DNA from: Sordaria brevicollis
Taxonomy: Eukaryota; Ascomycota; Sordariomycetes; Sordariales; Sordariaceae
DNA: 64,000 nt
Assembly (NCBI GenBank): GCA_033439795.1
Contig: JAUTDP010000012.1
Coordinates: 1,798,001 to 1,862,000, forward strand
Reading direction: 5' to 3'
The notes beneath the pieces were generated by a model. It worked only from the letters and a program-made list of their open reading frames with translations. It did not search any database and had not been told where the DNA came from. Below, one piece after another: positions 32,384-42,528 of the stretch. A program made the translations under genes and the position numbers. Each line of letters starts with the position of its first letter. Position 1 is the stretch's first letter.

Positions 32384-34354
32384 ATGGGCGACAAACGGAC
32401 AGGCATCACCGTATTCTCAGGAGGTATGTATGTCAGCCTGGAATCAGCTCATGTTCAACTTTCCCCAGACTTCCCCACGTTTTCTTTCATCCCACCACCA
32501 TCCACCATCCCTTCCCCATGGGGAACCTTGATGGACACTTTAGCTAACGAGTCACGACACTTTAAAAGGCACCGCCGCCAACAGTCTTGTTGATGTGTTC
32601 AACAGGATCATTGAAAAGAAGAATTGTCAGCTCAACTACATCATTCCCATTAGTGACAATGGCGGAAGTTCATCCGAGTTGATCAGGTTCATTGGAGGAC
32701 CTAGTGAGTGAGCCCCCCTTTCTGGATTGTGTTGAATGAGGGCTAATGGTGATACAGGTGTTGGTGATATTAGGAGTAAGTATGGAACTTATTTCCATGA
32801 AAACCTCTGAAGATGAACTGCTAACGCAGCTCAGGCCGTCTGGTCCGCCTCATCCCCAACCCCTCCAACGACCAAGAAAAAGCCGCTCTCAAGGCTCTCT
32901 TCGAGTACCGCCTACCCGGCGACCCCTCAAAAGCGCGTATCGAATGGCTCGACATCGTCGAAGCCCGCCACCTGCTTTGGGCCTACATCTCCTCGCCCAA
33001 GCGCGAACTCATCCGGTCCATCCTCAACACCCTCAACCTCGAGATCGTCAAGCGCGCCCGACCAACATCCACCTTCAACTTCGCCGAGGCTTCCATCGGC
33101 AACATGTTCTTGACAGGTGCCCGCATCTTTTCGGGCTCATTTGAGTCCGCCATCTACTTGTTATCGATGATCTGCTCCATCCCGCCCAACGTCAACGTCT
33201 TTCCCGCCATCAACTCCAACTTTACGCACCACATTTCTGCCGGACTGGAAGATGGAACGACGATAACGGGCCAGGTAGCCATCAGCCACCCGAGCGCTCC
33301 GACGGCTTTGCCAGATGACGTTAAGATCTCGCTGGCCACGCCGTCTTTTCCTCCGTTGTTACATGGTGGTCACGGTCATGGAGCTCCGACTTCGTCATCT
33401 GCTATCCTCCACCCGGCTGTGATGTCCATGTCAATCCAGCATGGCCATGGTAACCCGCCTCCTCAACACTTGGTCGTCCCAGCTGGCTCCAGCTCCACGG
33501 TCCCCTCCTCAGTCACAACCACCTCATCCATCTCAACAACCCCCACAAAGCCCACCTTCCCAACCCGTCCAGGACCGCGTGCCCGCTCCCAAACAGAAAC
33601 AGAAGACGCCTCCCTCCCCGGCTCTTTACCGTCTCTCCGCACACAAAACATCCAGTTCTCCAAATCCGATTCAGACGAATCCGACCAGCTCTCCTCGCGC
33701 ATAGAAAGAGTCTGGTACATCAACCCCTACGGCCACGAAATCTGGCCCAACGCCAACCCCAAGGTCATCGACGCGCTTGCCAAAACGAAAATGGTGGTGT
33801 ATAGCATTGGGAGTTTGTGGACTAGTATTGTTCCTAGTTTGGTTTTGAGGGGGGTTGGGGAGGCTCTTTCCGGGGATGAGGATGAGGAAGAGGGAGGGGA
33901 AAGGGTGAAGAAGGTGTTGGTGTTGAATGCCACTATTGATAGGGAGACAGGGCCGAAGAGTAAACCGATGACTGCTACGGATTTTGTTAGGGCGGTGGCG
34001 AAGGCGGGGGAGCAGAGTCGACGGTCTGATCCGCATTATCGGTCTGAGGAGGATAACTTAACTGATGGTGACGGTGACGGTGACGCTAGTGAGGAGGAGA
34101 GGGAAAGAGAAAGGGAAAAGGAAGGGAGGATGTTGAGGAAATATGTGACGCATCTTATTTATCTCGATGGGCAAGAAGTGGGGGGAAGATTGGCGAGGAT
34201 GGGCACGGCGCCAAAGGTGGATGTGGATGAGTTGAATAGATTGGGGATTAAGTGTGTTAAGGTGGTTGGGAGGGAAGGGGAAGGGGAGGGGAAGGGGGTT
34301 AGGTATGATGAGGTTGGTTTGGGGGAGGCGCTGGAGGGGATCATGGAGGAGTGA
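32384..34354 (+). CDS. CofD/YvcK (UPF0052)-family protein
   Basis: Four exons, 32384-32423, 32569-32703, 32758-32775 (only 18 nt) and 32835-34354, give 570 aa. The introns are 145, 54 and 59 nt with GTATGT, GTGAGT and GTAAGT donors. Splicing assembles the family's N-terminal nucleotide-binding core: ITVFSGGTAANSLVDVF, PISDNGGSSSELIRFIGG, then SVGDIRSRLVRL, which corresponds to the GGGTG, DDGGSSG and PPGDIRN motifs of bacterial YvcK/CofD. Further family strings are NFAEASIGNMFLTGARIF, RIERVWYINPYGHEIWPNANP and VYSIGSLWTSIVPSL. A Ser/Thr/Pro-rich insert (about residues 270-330) and an acidic insert (about 460-480) are fungal additions. CofD transfers phospholactate to F0 in archaea. YvcK binds UDP-sugars and controls cell-wall metabolism in bacteria. 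The fungal substrate is unknown to me. Confidence 0.85.
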
Positions 34355-37283
34355 TTTGAGGCTATCTGGAAGTAAACACTGTTGGTAATGGGTAAGTCTT
34401 CTCTTCATCACAGGACACGGTGACATATAGATAGGCGGAGAAAGGTATTCGGTCTCAAGTAGACGAATAGTTTATAAAGATCGCCTCGTGGTTCCTGTGT
34501 CCAAAAAAAAAAAAAAAAAAAAAAAAAAAGGTCCTTTCCTCACTTCCTTCTTACAAGTCTATTCAGTGATGATACCAACGACTTACAAACCACAGCTACA
34601 ACGAAACCTGCTGTTTACACTGTCGATCTAGCTGAGGCTGAAATGCCATATGTCTGTCCACTTGCACTCCGGGCCTCCCGCCTTTTCCTGGAATGTGACC
34701 GAAGTGTATAGTTGACGAGCCAGCAGAATTTACTGAGCGAAATCATATGACAAGTCACTAGGATCAAAAGGTCCCCTACCACAGGATTCGCGAACTGCAC
34801 GTTTCCGTATTGTGTCACCCATTTCTTTCTGCCTTTCGTGTTTGCTGAATTATTGTGTGCGCGAGCAATTTTGGGGTCCTCGCCCTCCTTTCCGCTTGCT
34901 GGAGGACTGGAATTTATTTCCCCGCGGCAGCAGGCCTCGTTTACAATACGTGACGTGACCCTCAAAGGTTTGGAATATGTCGCGGCGTGTTCCTTTCCTC
35001 AGTATTGAATGGATGTTCGAAAAATGGGGTGAAGACGTCGGATGGAAGAGCTTCATCGTGGAGGTGGGGTATGAGATGAAATAATGTTATGCGATTCTGA
35101 AAAAAAAAAAGGCTTGTGATTACAAACCTGATGATCTCTCAGCTTTTTTTTTTCTCGTGAGTTTGCGCAACGACGTACAACAAATATGGTAAGAGATAAC
35201 CCATGGGACCGAGGCCTTTTCCGGTTTCTCGGTCAAGTAAAAGCCCACAAGGCATCTCGCCTCGTCCTGCCTGTCAGCCTGTCTCCAACCGAACTTCCGA
35301 TGTTCCGATGCCTTACACTTACCTGGTAGCAAAAGTGTTCTGTCGTGCTGGGTATCACGCAATTGTGAGCTCTAGCAACACCTATATACCAGGTTACCTC
35401 GCGTCTAGAGAAGAAGGCGACAATGGGCCCAGAGGGAAGGTGAAAGAAGTAAGGCTTTTTTTTTGTGTTGCGCGAGTGACCTGTTGTGTGAGAGGCCCTG
35501 TGTGGAACGGCTCTCCGATCCAGTAGAATTGACGGTTCGTAAAGTCCGGTTTCGTTTGGTTCTTCTTGAAATGTGATTTTTTGGGTTCGTGAATCATGAA
35601 GTTGGATCATGAAGGAAATCGTGGGAAGGCAAAAAAGAGAGCAGCCAAGGCAGATCGGCCGGCACTTGCAGATATATGTCTTCAGCTCAAGGCGAGGCTC
35701 CGGGCTTCAAGCTTCAAAACAGCATTTCCTGAATATGCTGAGATCAACATCAAGCAATTGCCAAAGCCTTATGTTGCCGTCTTCGTCGTTCTTATCGCAG
35801 GCTCTGTCGTTTGTTAAGACAAAAATTTTGAGTGTTCGGATACTCAACCGTCAGAATATCCGTTGGTTTCTCTGCCGACATGAAGAGATGATCACGGACC
35901 GCCGTCCATCATGATCGGACCCAAGTGGGATCTTGGGACTCTGGGGTAATGAGTTGGCTAGCCAACACACCTACTGAGGCGGTCGACGCGGGAATAAATA
36001 TTGATTGCAACGAGATGGTTCCCGATTCGAGAAGGACGTACGTCGTGGTGATTTCGAGGAGCAACATGGAACAAATTGAAAGGGAAGTGAATATCTGAAT
36101 GGATTCAATTGGACGTCCGACCAACAAATGGCAAGGAGAATGCCGCTATTGCTGCTGCCGCCCGGCAACTGAACAGTCTGGAAGTGAGGCGTGTCCCCAC
36201 GTGAGGGGTCCGGGGGTCGGGGCTCCTGCCGCTGCCGGGGGGAAGGACTGAGGAGAGGATTGTCATCTGGACACTAGCACGGTTACGGTATTTGCGTGAC
36301 GCAGCGATAAGCACCTCAGCACTGCCTGCCGCTGCCTGCCCCGGGCCGTCCAGTCTCCAACGAGCGACCGGACGAGACAGCAACCTCTTGATAACTGCAT
36401 TTTCTGTAGCCGAGGAGGAGCTCAGCTGGTCTCTAAAGTGACGACGGAACTGCGTACGAGACTCCGTCGCAGGTTGCTCACAAGAGAAGGACAAGCAGAG
36501 AAAAATATCGCCGCTTGGTCGGTCCCTTCAAAGTGCGGAATCAAGGGCGCCATCATCACTTCTCTTTGGTTGCCCGCCTCGTTCGTTTTGGGCAGTCGGC
36601 AAACTCGGTCAATCAAGCCCCCCGGTCACAGGCCCTCCAACTGGCGACGAACGCCTGGGATTTCTTGTGTACCCTGTCTTCGTTTAATGTTTTCGCCTCG
36701 ATGGTTGATGACTGGATGTGTGATGGTCCAAAGAGAGCCAGCCAGTGGTTTCTAGCTCCGTCTTCACTACAGTCAGACAGTGTGATCAAGCTGGAAACAC
36801 AAAGAGCCTCATAGCACTTGTTGATAATCCCCCCTGAGAAGGGAAGTGCAAAGCAGAAACAGCATTCTGACATAAACGCATACGTTGATGATTATTGCAA
36901 ATTGATTGCGTAGGGAAGCGGGCAAAGGTGCACTGCTCTGAGATCAAAGACAGAGGCCGGTTGGTCAGAATGAAGGAAGACGGTCAGTGCAATGAGACAA
37001 GGCCAGGCTTTGATTGGCTGGTGATGTATTTCGGGTAATGATGTGTTACATTACGACTACTCGCACGGCACTCATATCGTTAGTGCTCGCCGAGACGGCT
37101 TCGTGATAACCTTCGGAGACTGTTAACGAGGGGCTGGTCTCTTAACAGCTTGATGTATACTCTTCCCTCCTCAGACCGCAGCCCAGTCAGTTAGTGTACT
37201 TGAAGATGTTCACCATCTCACAACAGGTCAGCCGCATGTCTGCTAACTCGCCCAAGTACCGAACCATACAATCTTACCTCTAA
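34355..37283. other. Long intergenic region
   Basis: Starts with the 3' flank of the CofD-like gene. Contains a pure 27-nt A run (34503-34529) and shorter A/T runs near 35100 and 35145. No family-bearing reading frame, tRNA or 5S-like sequence was noticed. Frames reach about 129 codons but have no motif. Confidence 0.45.
34503..34529. repeat. Poly-A homopolymer run
   Basis: An uninterrupted run of 27 A about 150 bp after the stop of the CofD-like gene. It could be a simple repeat or the relic of a polyadenylated insertion, but no retroelement body is visible next to it. Confidence 0.85.
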
Positions 37284-37824
37284 CCGCTGTGCCTTGCAAA
37301 CACCATGTCAGTCCCCACTTCAAAGGCCATGAGCAACAACAACAACGCTTTCACAACGCGATTTAAACTTTAACCTTTAATAGCATCCGCGCAACGAATC
37401 GCGCGGAGGCAAAATTTACGCTCCTTATACTTCTTAAGAAAAGGAATCTATTGGTACTCTTTTCATTTTCTTATCTCAAAAAATCATTGAATGGTAATCA
37501 AAAAAATGAAAACGGAAAAGGAAGACGAAAAAAACCGCAAAGTGGAGACTGACATGGTGTTTGCAACGGCTCATTTTCAACCAAAAACAACATTTTTTAT
37601 AAATTCTATAATAAATTTTAAAGATAAAGAAAAATTAAAAACACCATTGAATTTCTCTTATTGGGAAGTATTTAGAGTATAAATTTCGCCTCTGCGCGTT
37701 TCGTTGCGCGGATGCTATTAAAGGTTAAAGTTTGGACCATCTTCGTTAAATTTCATTTTCAACTTGTGTTTCCTACCCCAAATTTTCCGCCGAGGACTGA
37801 CATGGTGTTTGCAAGGCACAGCGG
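37284..37824. mobile_element. Hairpin/MITE-like element with nested inverted repeats
   Basis: Inner terminal inverted repeats of 53 bp (37365-37417 and 37681-37733) match at about 50 of 53 positions; one arm begins AAACTTTAACCTTTAATAGC. The 263-bp interior is much more AT-rich than its surroundings. Outside them lies a second, perfect 31-bp inverted repeat (37284-37314 and 37794-37824). A 20-bp piece of that outer sequence recurs inside the element (37547-37566) in the same orientation as the right arm. No clear target duplication borders the inner arms, and no transposase is present. A non-autonomous DNA element is the simplest reading, possibly with captured flanking DNA. A 63-codon frame inside is AT-driven and not called. 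Confidence 0.7.
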
Positions 37825-38683
37825 AACGGGAACTGGAAGCTCCAACCACGGTCGAAGGCGTCCTCGGTTTTACACCGCGAGTGTGTACTGCAGCACAGTA
37901 TCTGTACCAACGGACACCCTCCAACGTGAGTGAGGCAACTACAATTACAACGCCCGGCTCAAACTCCAAATCCGCCTGCCTGGCTTTCTCTTTCTCTCTT
38001 TCCATCAAACACAGCCGGGACTCATCTCTGGCCTTCATTTCACGACACGGCCATTTCATCGTCAGACTCATTGTAAGTTGACCTTCAACCCTCAAAGCGT
38101 CATTCGCCAGCTCGTCGCAGATTTGGACACCGCCTCGGGTCGTGGTGGTCCACTGCGGTGCGTGTCGAATTGATTGACGTCGACGAGGACCTCCAGCTGG
38201 ACCTGGACCTGGCCCTTTCATTCATCTCTCTCTAACAGGCTCCCTCCCATCAGGTTCCCTTTCATCGCCAAACATCCCATCATCAACACCGCATCAGGCG
38301 GCTATTAACAACCGACCACTGTAAGTATCGCATTTGCGGTGAATGATCTGCACCTTTTTGTTTCGATACACACCGTCTTCCTTCGTTTTCGTTGTCGCTG
38401 GCTGTTGTTGTCCCTCGTCGTTGTGGTCTTGTCCTGTTTCGGTTCTCTCGCTGTTCAGCCAGGTTCCTGCTTGGCTCCAAACCTATGGCAGCCTTCCCTT
38501 TGGAGGGAACAGCGCTGTTGCTGTGGCGGGTTTAGCGCTGTCCTTTACCGCCTATCGTACCATTCGTTATAAGAGTCCCTGCATGCCCGCTTATCGTCTC
38601 CTTCTTCGCACCCGCCCTCACTTTCTGGACTGAGCCTTTGACCTTGACTAACACGTCCATCTTCAACCGTTCAGTCCGGCATC
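37825..38683. other. Upstream region and 5' UTR of the NBR1-like gene
   Basis: Pyrimidine-rich leader-like sequence without a coding signal. It includes several GTAAGT-like donors (for example near 38,075 and 38,320), so a spliced 5' UTR is possible but not resolved. Confidence 0.4.
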
Positions 38684-41339
38684 ATGGCGGCTCCTCCACC
38701 AGGCCCCGATACCCTCATCACCATCAAGGTGGCTTATAATGGGGGTGCTCGCAAGCTAAAGTTTCCGCTGCGCGACCTCACTGCCGACGTGCTCGAGCCC
38801 AAGGTACGTCATTCACGGCTGTGCAGAGATTATTCAAGGACATATCCACTGACATGCTGGACAGCTGCGTGCTGAACTGGAAATCCCCGCCGAGACCAAC
38901 GCCATTATCGAGAGGTACTCCGACTCTTCTGCGGCATACATCACACTTGATGCAGCCAACACTTCGGTTTACAAGCAGTTGTTCCGCGCGGCAAAGGCGA
39001 AGCAGAAGCTCAAGCTGCGTGTGAGCCGCGTCATGCCAGAGACTCCTGCCTTGCCACCCACTCCCGAGGCACCCCAGGTCACCACAACAGCACCCAAGCC
39101 CGCCTCTGTCGAAGCCGAAAGCACAGAGACGGAAAGTGAATCAAACCCCACCAGCTCCGAATATCAAGAAACCACCGAGGCCATCCAGTCGACTGAGTCC
39201 GACGCCAAACCCGTTGCCAAAACTTTTGAGGATCTTCAGGCCCAGCGCTGCGACATCATCACCCGCGTCAACAAGGCCATGGACCGTATCGAAGATCTCC
39301 AGGCCCGCCTGCCCTTCGCCCGTGCCGCCAGCGAGGCTTCCATGCCTATCAGCACCATGTCCAACTCGGGCACTCAGGATTCGACCTCGACCCGCTCCGG
39401 CTATGCCGTCTGCTGCAACAGCTGCGACGTCAACATCCCCTACGAGCATTACCACTGCTCCATCTGCGACGACGGCGATTTTGATCTTTGCCCTGGCTGC
39501 TACAGTCAGGGTGTTATCTGCCACCACCCTGATCACGTCCTAGCCAAGCGCTTCATCAACAATGGCTCCATCACTACCGTTGCTCCCGCACACATGAGCG
39601 ACGCCAAGAAACTCGCCCAAGCCAAGGCTGCTGAGGAACGCCTTGGTCGAGCTCATGCCGAGTATCTGGCAAAGCTCCAGGTCGCTGAGGCCCAGAAGGC
39701 TGCGCTTCGGAGAACCAACGAGATTCTTGCCCAGGCCAAGGCTGAACGTTCGTGGAGAGACCCCGTTTCGCCCGCCCCTTACAGCTACGAGAGCGTCGTT
39801 CCCTCCATCGAGTCATGCGATTCAAACTCGCAGGTAACCCTGCGCACCTGCAACTCCTGCATTCAAGACCTGCCCGAGGCCGAATTTGTCCATTGCCAGA
39901 CATGTGACGACTTTGATCTCTGCAAGGCTTGCTTTGCCAAGAACCGTCACGGACATCATCCCAAGCACGCCTTTGCCCCTATTGTACCCGGCACTTGCAC
40001 CGAGTCGGAGGTGAAGAGCCGTCTCGCTCCGGGCCGCAACCAACTTCACCACGCTATCTGTGATGGCTGTGAGAAGGACATTCGCGGCGTCCGTCACAAG
40101 TGCCTTCAGTGCCCTGACTGGGATTATTGCTCGACCTGCCACGAGTCGGCCAAGTTCATTCATGCTGGCCACCGCTTCGTCCCCATCTACGAGCCACTCG
40201 AGCCTACCAACATCTGCCCTATCCCGCGTGCTCTCACCCACGTCGGAGTATGCTGCGATGGCCCCCACTGCAACAACAACAACTCCCCTGGCTACAACTA
40301 CATTGTGGGCGACCGCTACAAGTGTGCCGTTTGTGACGATGTGGACTTCTGCGCCAAGTGCGAGGCGAGCCCTGCCAACGCTCACAACAAGACCCATCCC
40401 TTGATCAAGTTCAAGACCCCCGTTCGTAACGTCAACGTCACTACCACTGGCGAACATGAGAACGGACGCAGAATGCCGGCCATGGGTGATAGGCCTCGTC
40501 CTTGCCGCCGCGGTCACACTTCGCGTGACAGAACCGTCCAGTCATCCAATGTCATGACTGTGGTTGATGTCAAGCCTTCCGAGCCCGCTTCCAGTGTCAA
40601 GACTGAGGTGGCCGAGACTCCGGCTCCTCCTTCTTACGTCGCTACCTATGTGCGTGACAAGGTCGTTGATGGTACCGTTTTCGGACCTGATCACGTCTTT
40701 GAGCAAACCTGGGTTGTCCGCAATGATGGACCTACCGCTTGGCCGGCTGGATGCTTCGTCAAGTACCTTCATGGTGAGTACATGGGTCTTGTAGACTCTA
40801 ACCACCCCACTGCCACCGGTGACCTCGAGTCTTGCTTGCAATCCAACGTCTGCCAGCGCCCGGTGGCTCCTGGTGAAACCGTCCCCTTCACCGTTGTCCT
40901 CCGGAGCCCTTCGAGGGAGGGCAGACATATGTCTCACTGGAGGGTGTCCACGAAGGAGGGCCTCATGATCGGCCACAAGTTGTGGTGCGACATCGTTGTC
41001 AAGAAGCTCGAGGTCGCACCCGAGGAGAAGACCAAGGAGGTCCCCGTCCCTGTCAAGGTTGAGGATGTCGAGAAGGACATGTCCAAGCTCAACATTTCCC
41101 CAGATGCTGCTCCGATTGATCATAGCCAGGTGGTCTTCCCCAAGCTCGACAAGGAGTCCCCTTCGGCTAGCATGCATCAAGAGGACGCCCAGTCTCAGGC
41201 CGAGTCTCGCCCCGAGGAGGAAGACTACGAGGAGTGCGAAGATGTCGAGTGGGACGAGTCCGAGTCCTACATGACTGATGAGGAGTACGACATCCTTGAC
41301 GCCTCGGATGAGGAGTCTGTTACCGCCCCCAGGAAGTAA
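38684..41339 (+). CDS. NBR1: NBR1-type selective autophagy receptor (PB1, four ZZ fingers, FW domain)
   Basis: Exons 38684-38803 and 38865-41339 give 864 aa. The 61-nt intron (GTACGT, ACAG) lies inside the PB1 domain. Layout: PB1 at 1-90 (ITIKVAYNGGARKLKFPL, with the basic cluster); a Thr/Glu linker and short coiled coil near 150-185; ZZ zinc fingers starting near 222, 367, 438 and 502, each with Cx2C pairs such as CNSCDVNIP, CNSCIQDLP and CDGCEKDIR; the four-tryptophan FW (NBR1) domain at about 634-750 (TWVVRNDGPTAWPAGC ... MSHWRVSTKEG); and an acidic tail containing EEYDIL (Y848-L851), a good Atg8-interacting motif. Fungal NBR1 carries vacuolar hydrolases or ubiquitinated cargo to Atg8. Four ZZ fingers contrast with the single one in animals. 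There is no UBA domain at the C-terminus. Confidence 0.93.
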
Positions 41340-42528
41340 GCTCTTAGCTGCAGGGTCATGATATTATCGCGCGATGGGAACCATGGATAACGGAGTGCTT
41401 GGAACTGGGATCTTGTTTTTGTTTGGTTGGGTCACACACACAATTGGGTCACATGATGGGTTGTTTTCTCTCAATTTGCTAGTTAAGTCGTTTTTTCATC
41501 TCGAACTTTGTTAACGTAACCTCTCTCTCGTTGTGTCGTGGAATTTTTCTCTCTCCTCTCTTATTAGGTACATGTCATGTTAGTGTTTAAGTTTGACTTT
41601 TACGTGATAAAGTGTCGAAAATGGCAAGTGTGTCTGATGAGAGGCAAGTGATGGTTGAAGGTCTGGAGGTGAAGGTGTTAATGAAGTGTATTCGATGCGT
41701 TCAACCCCGTCATCGGATGGAACTGGCACTTCACCACTTCGTAACCAATATCTCAACATCTCTTTGTAACTCTTCATGATGGTTAGGATGTGTTCAAGTA
41801 GCTGGTACATGTTAGAAACAAACGGAGATCTTTGTCGTTATATGGATTCCCTTGCTTGGTATATATGACACTGCCGTCCCTACCAATGCTTGCATCTCGC
41901 CAACTCGCATCACCTGAAGTACCGTATTGTCTTGGGCGAAAGGGTTTTAGGGGTCGAGGGTTAGCAGTGAGGAAGCATTGGAGTCCTCCCCATTCCTTTA
42001 CTACAACCCTTCCCCTGAAGCACATGTTGCTTAAATTCTGACAGTTAACCGTCAACCCCTAAAACCCTTTCGCCCGAGACAATACGGTATTCTCATCATG
42101 TGTGCTGTTTGACGACACGGGATAGCATCATTGAGTGCAGAGCTTTTCTATATAAACTATTTCATCTAAGTTGTTTCATCGGGAAGGTAACTGGCGCGTG
42201 ACGCCCTATCCCATATCTTACAAAATGTGTAAAATCACCCCGGACGACTTGTTGAGAAATGATGTTCTGAAAGAGCTTCGGAATGCATCTTGCTGGCACT
42301 GATACGCCTCTTATAAGGCTTACTTATAATCCCATTAAGCTTCCATAAACCGATAATTTGAGCCATCAGTTCGCTTCATACCTGAGGTTCGCCCTAGAAA
42401 ACGCCGTGAACACCTTACTACACGATGCCAATAAACCCACTTTTCCACCCTACCAGGCAACCAAGCAAGCAAAGAGATTGAACGATGATGCCGTATTTCC
42501 CAGAGGCACAGCATCAGCTCGGCCTCAT
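41340..42528. other. Intergenic between convergent NBR1 and RAD52 genes
   Basis: 3' UTRs of the two genes flank a MITE-like element (41922-42087, listed separately). No coding region is seen. Confidence 0.5.
41922..42087. mobile_element. MITE-like element with about 48-bp terminal inverted repeats and TA target duplication
   Basis: Left arm 41922-41969 begins CCGTATTGTCTTGGGCGAAA. The right arm 42040-42087 is its inverse. The outer 31 bp match at 30 positions and the inner part is weaker. TA precedes the left arm and follows the right arm (41920-41921, 42088-42089), as left by Tc1/mariner/pogo-class insertions. The 166-bp length and lack of coding capacity fit a non-autonomous element. It sits between two convergent 3' ends, so it should be transcriptionally harmless. 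Confidence 0.7.

Noticed and set aside
36105..36814. Overlapping frames of about 100-130 codons on both strands
   Set aside because: They are mutual shadows in non-coding DNA, with no motif and no splice-linked extension.
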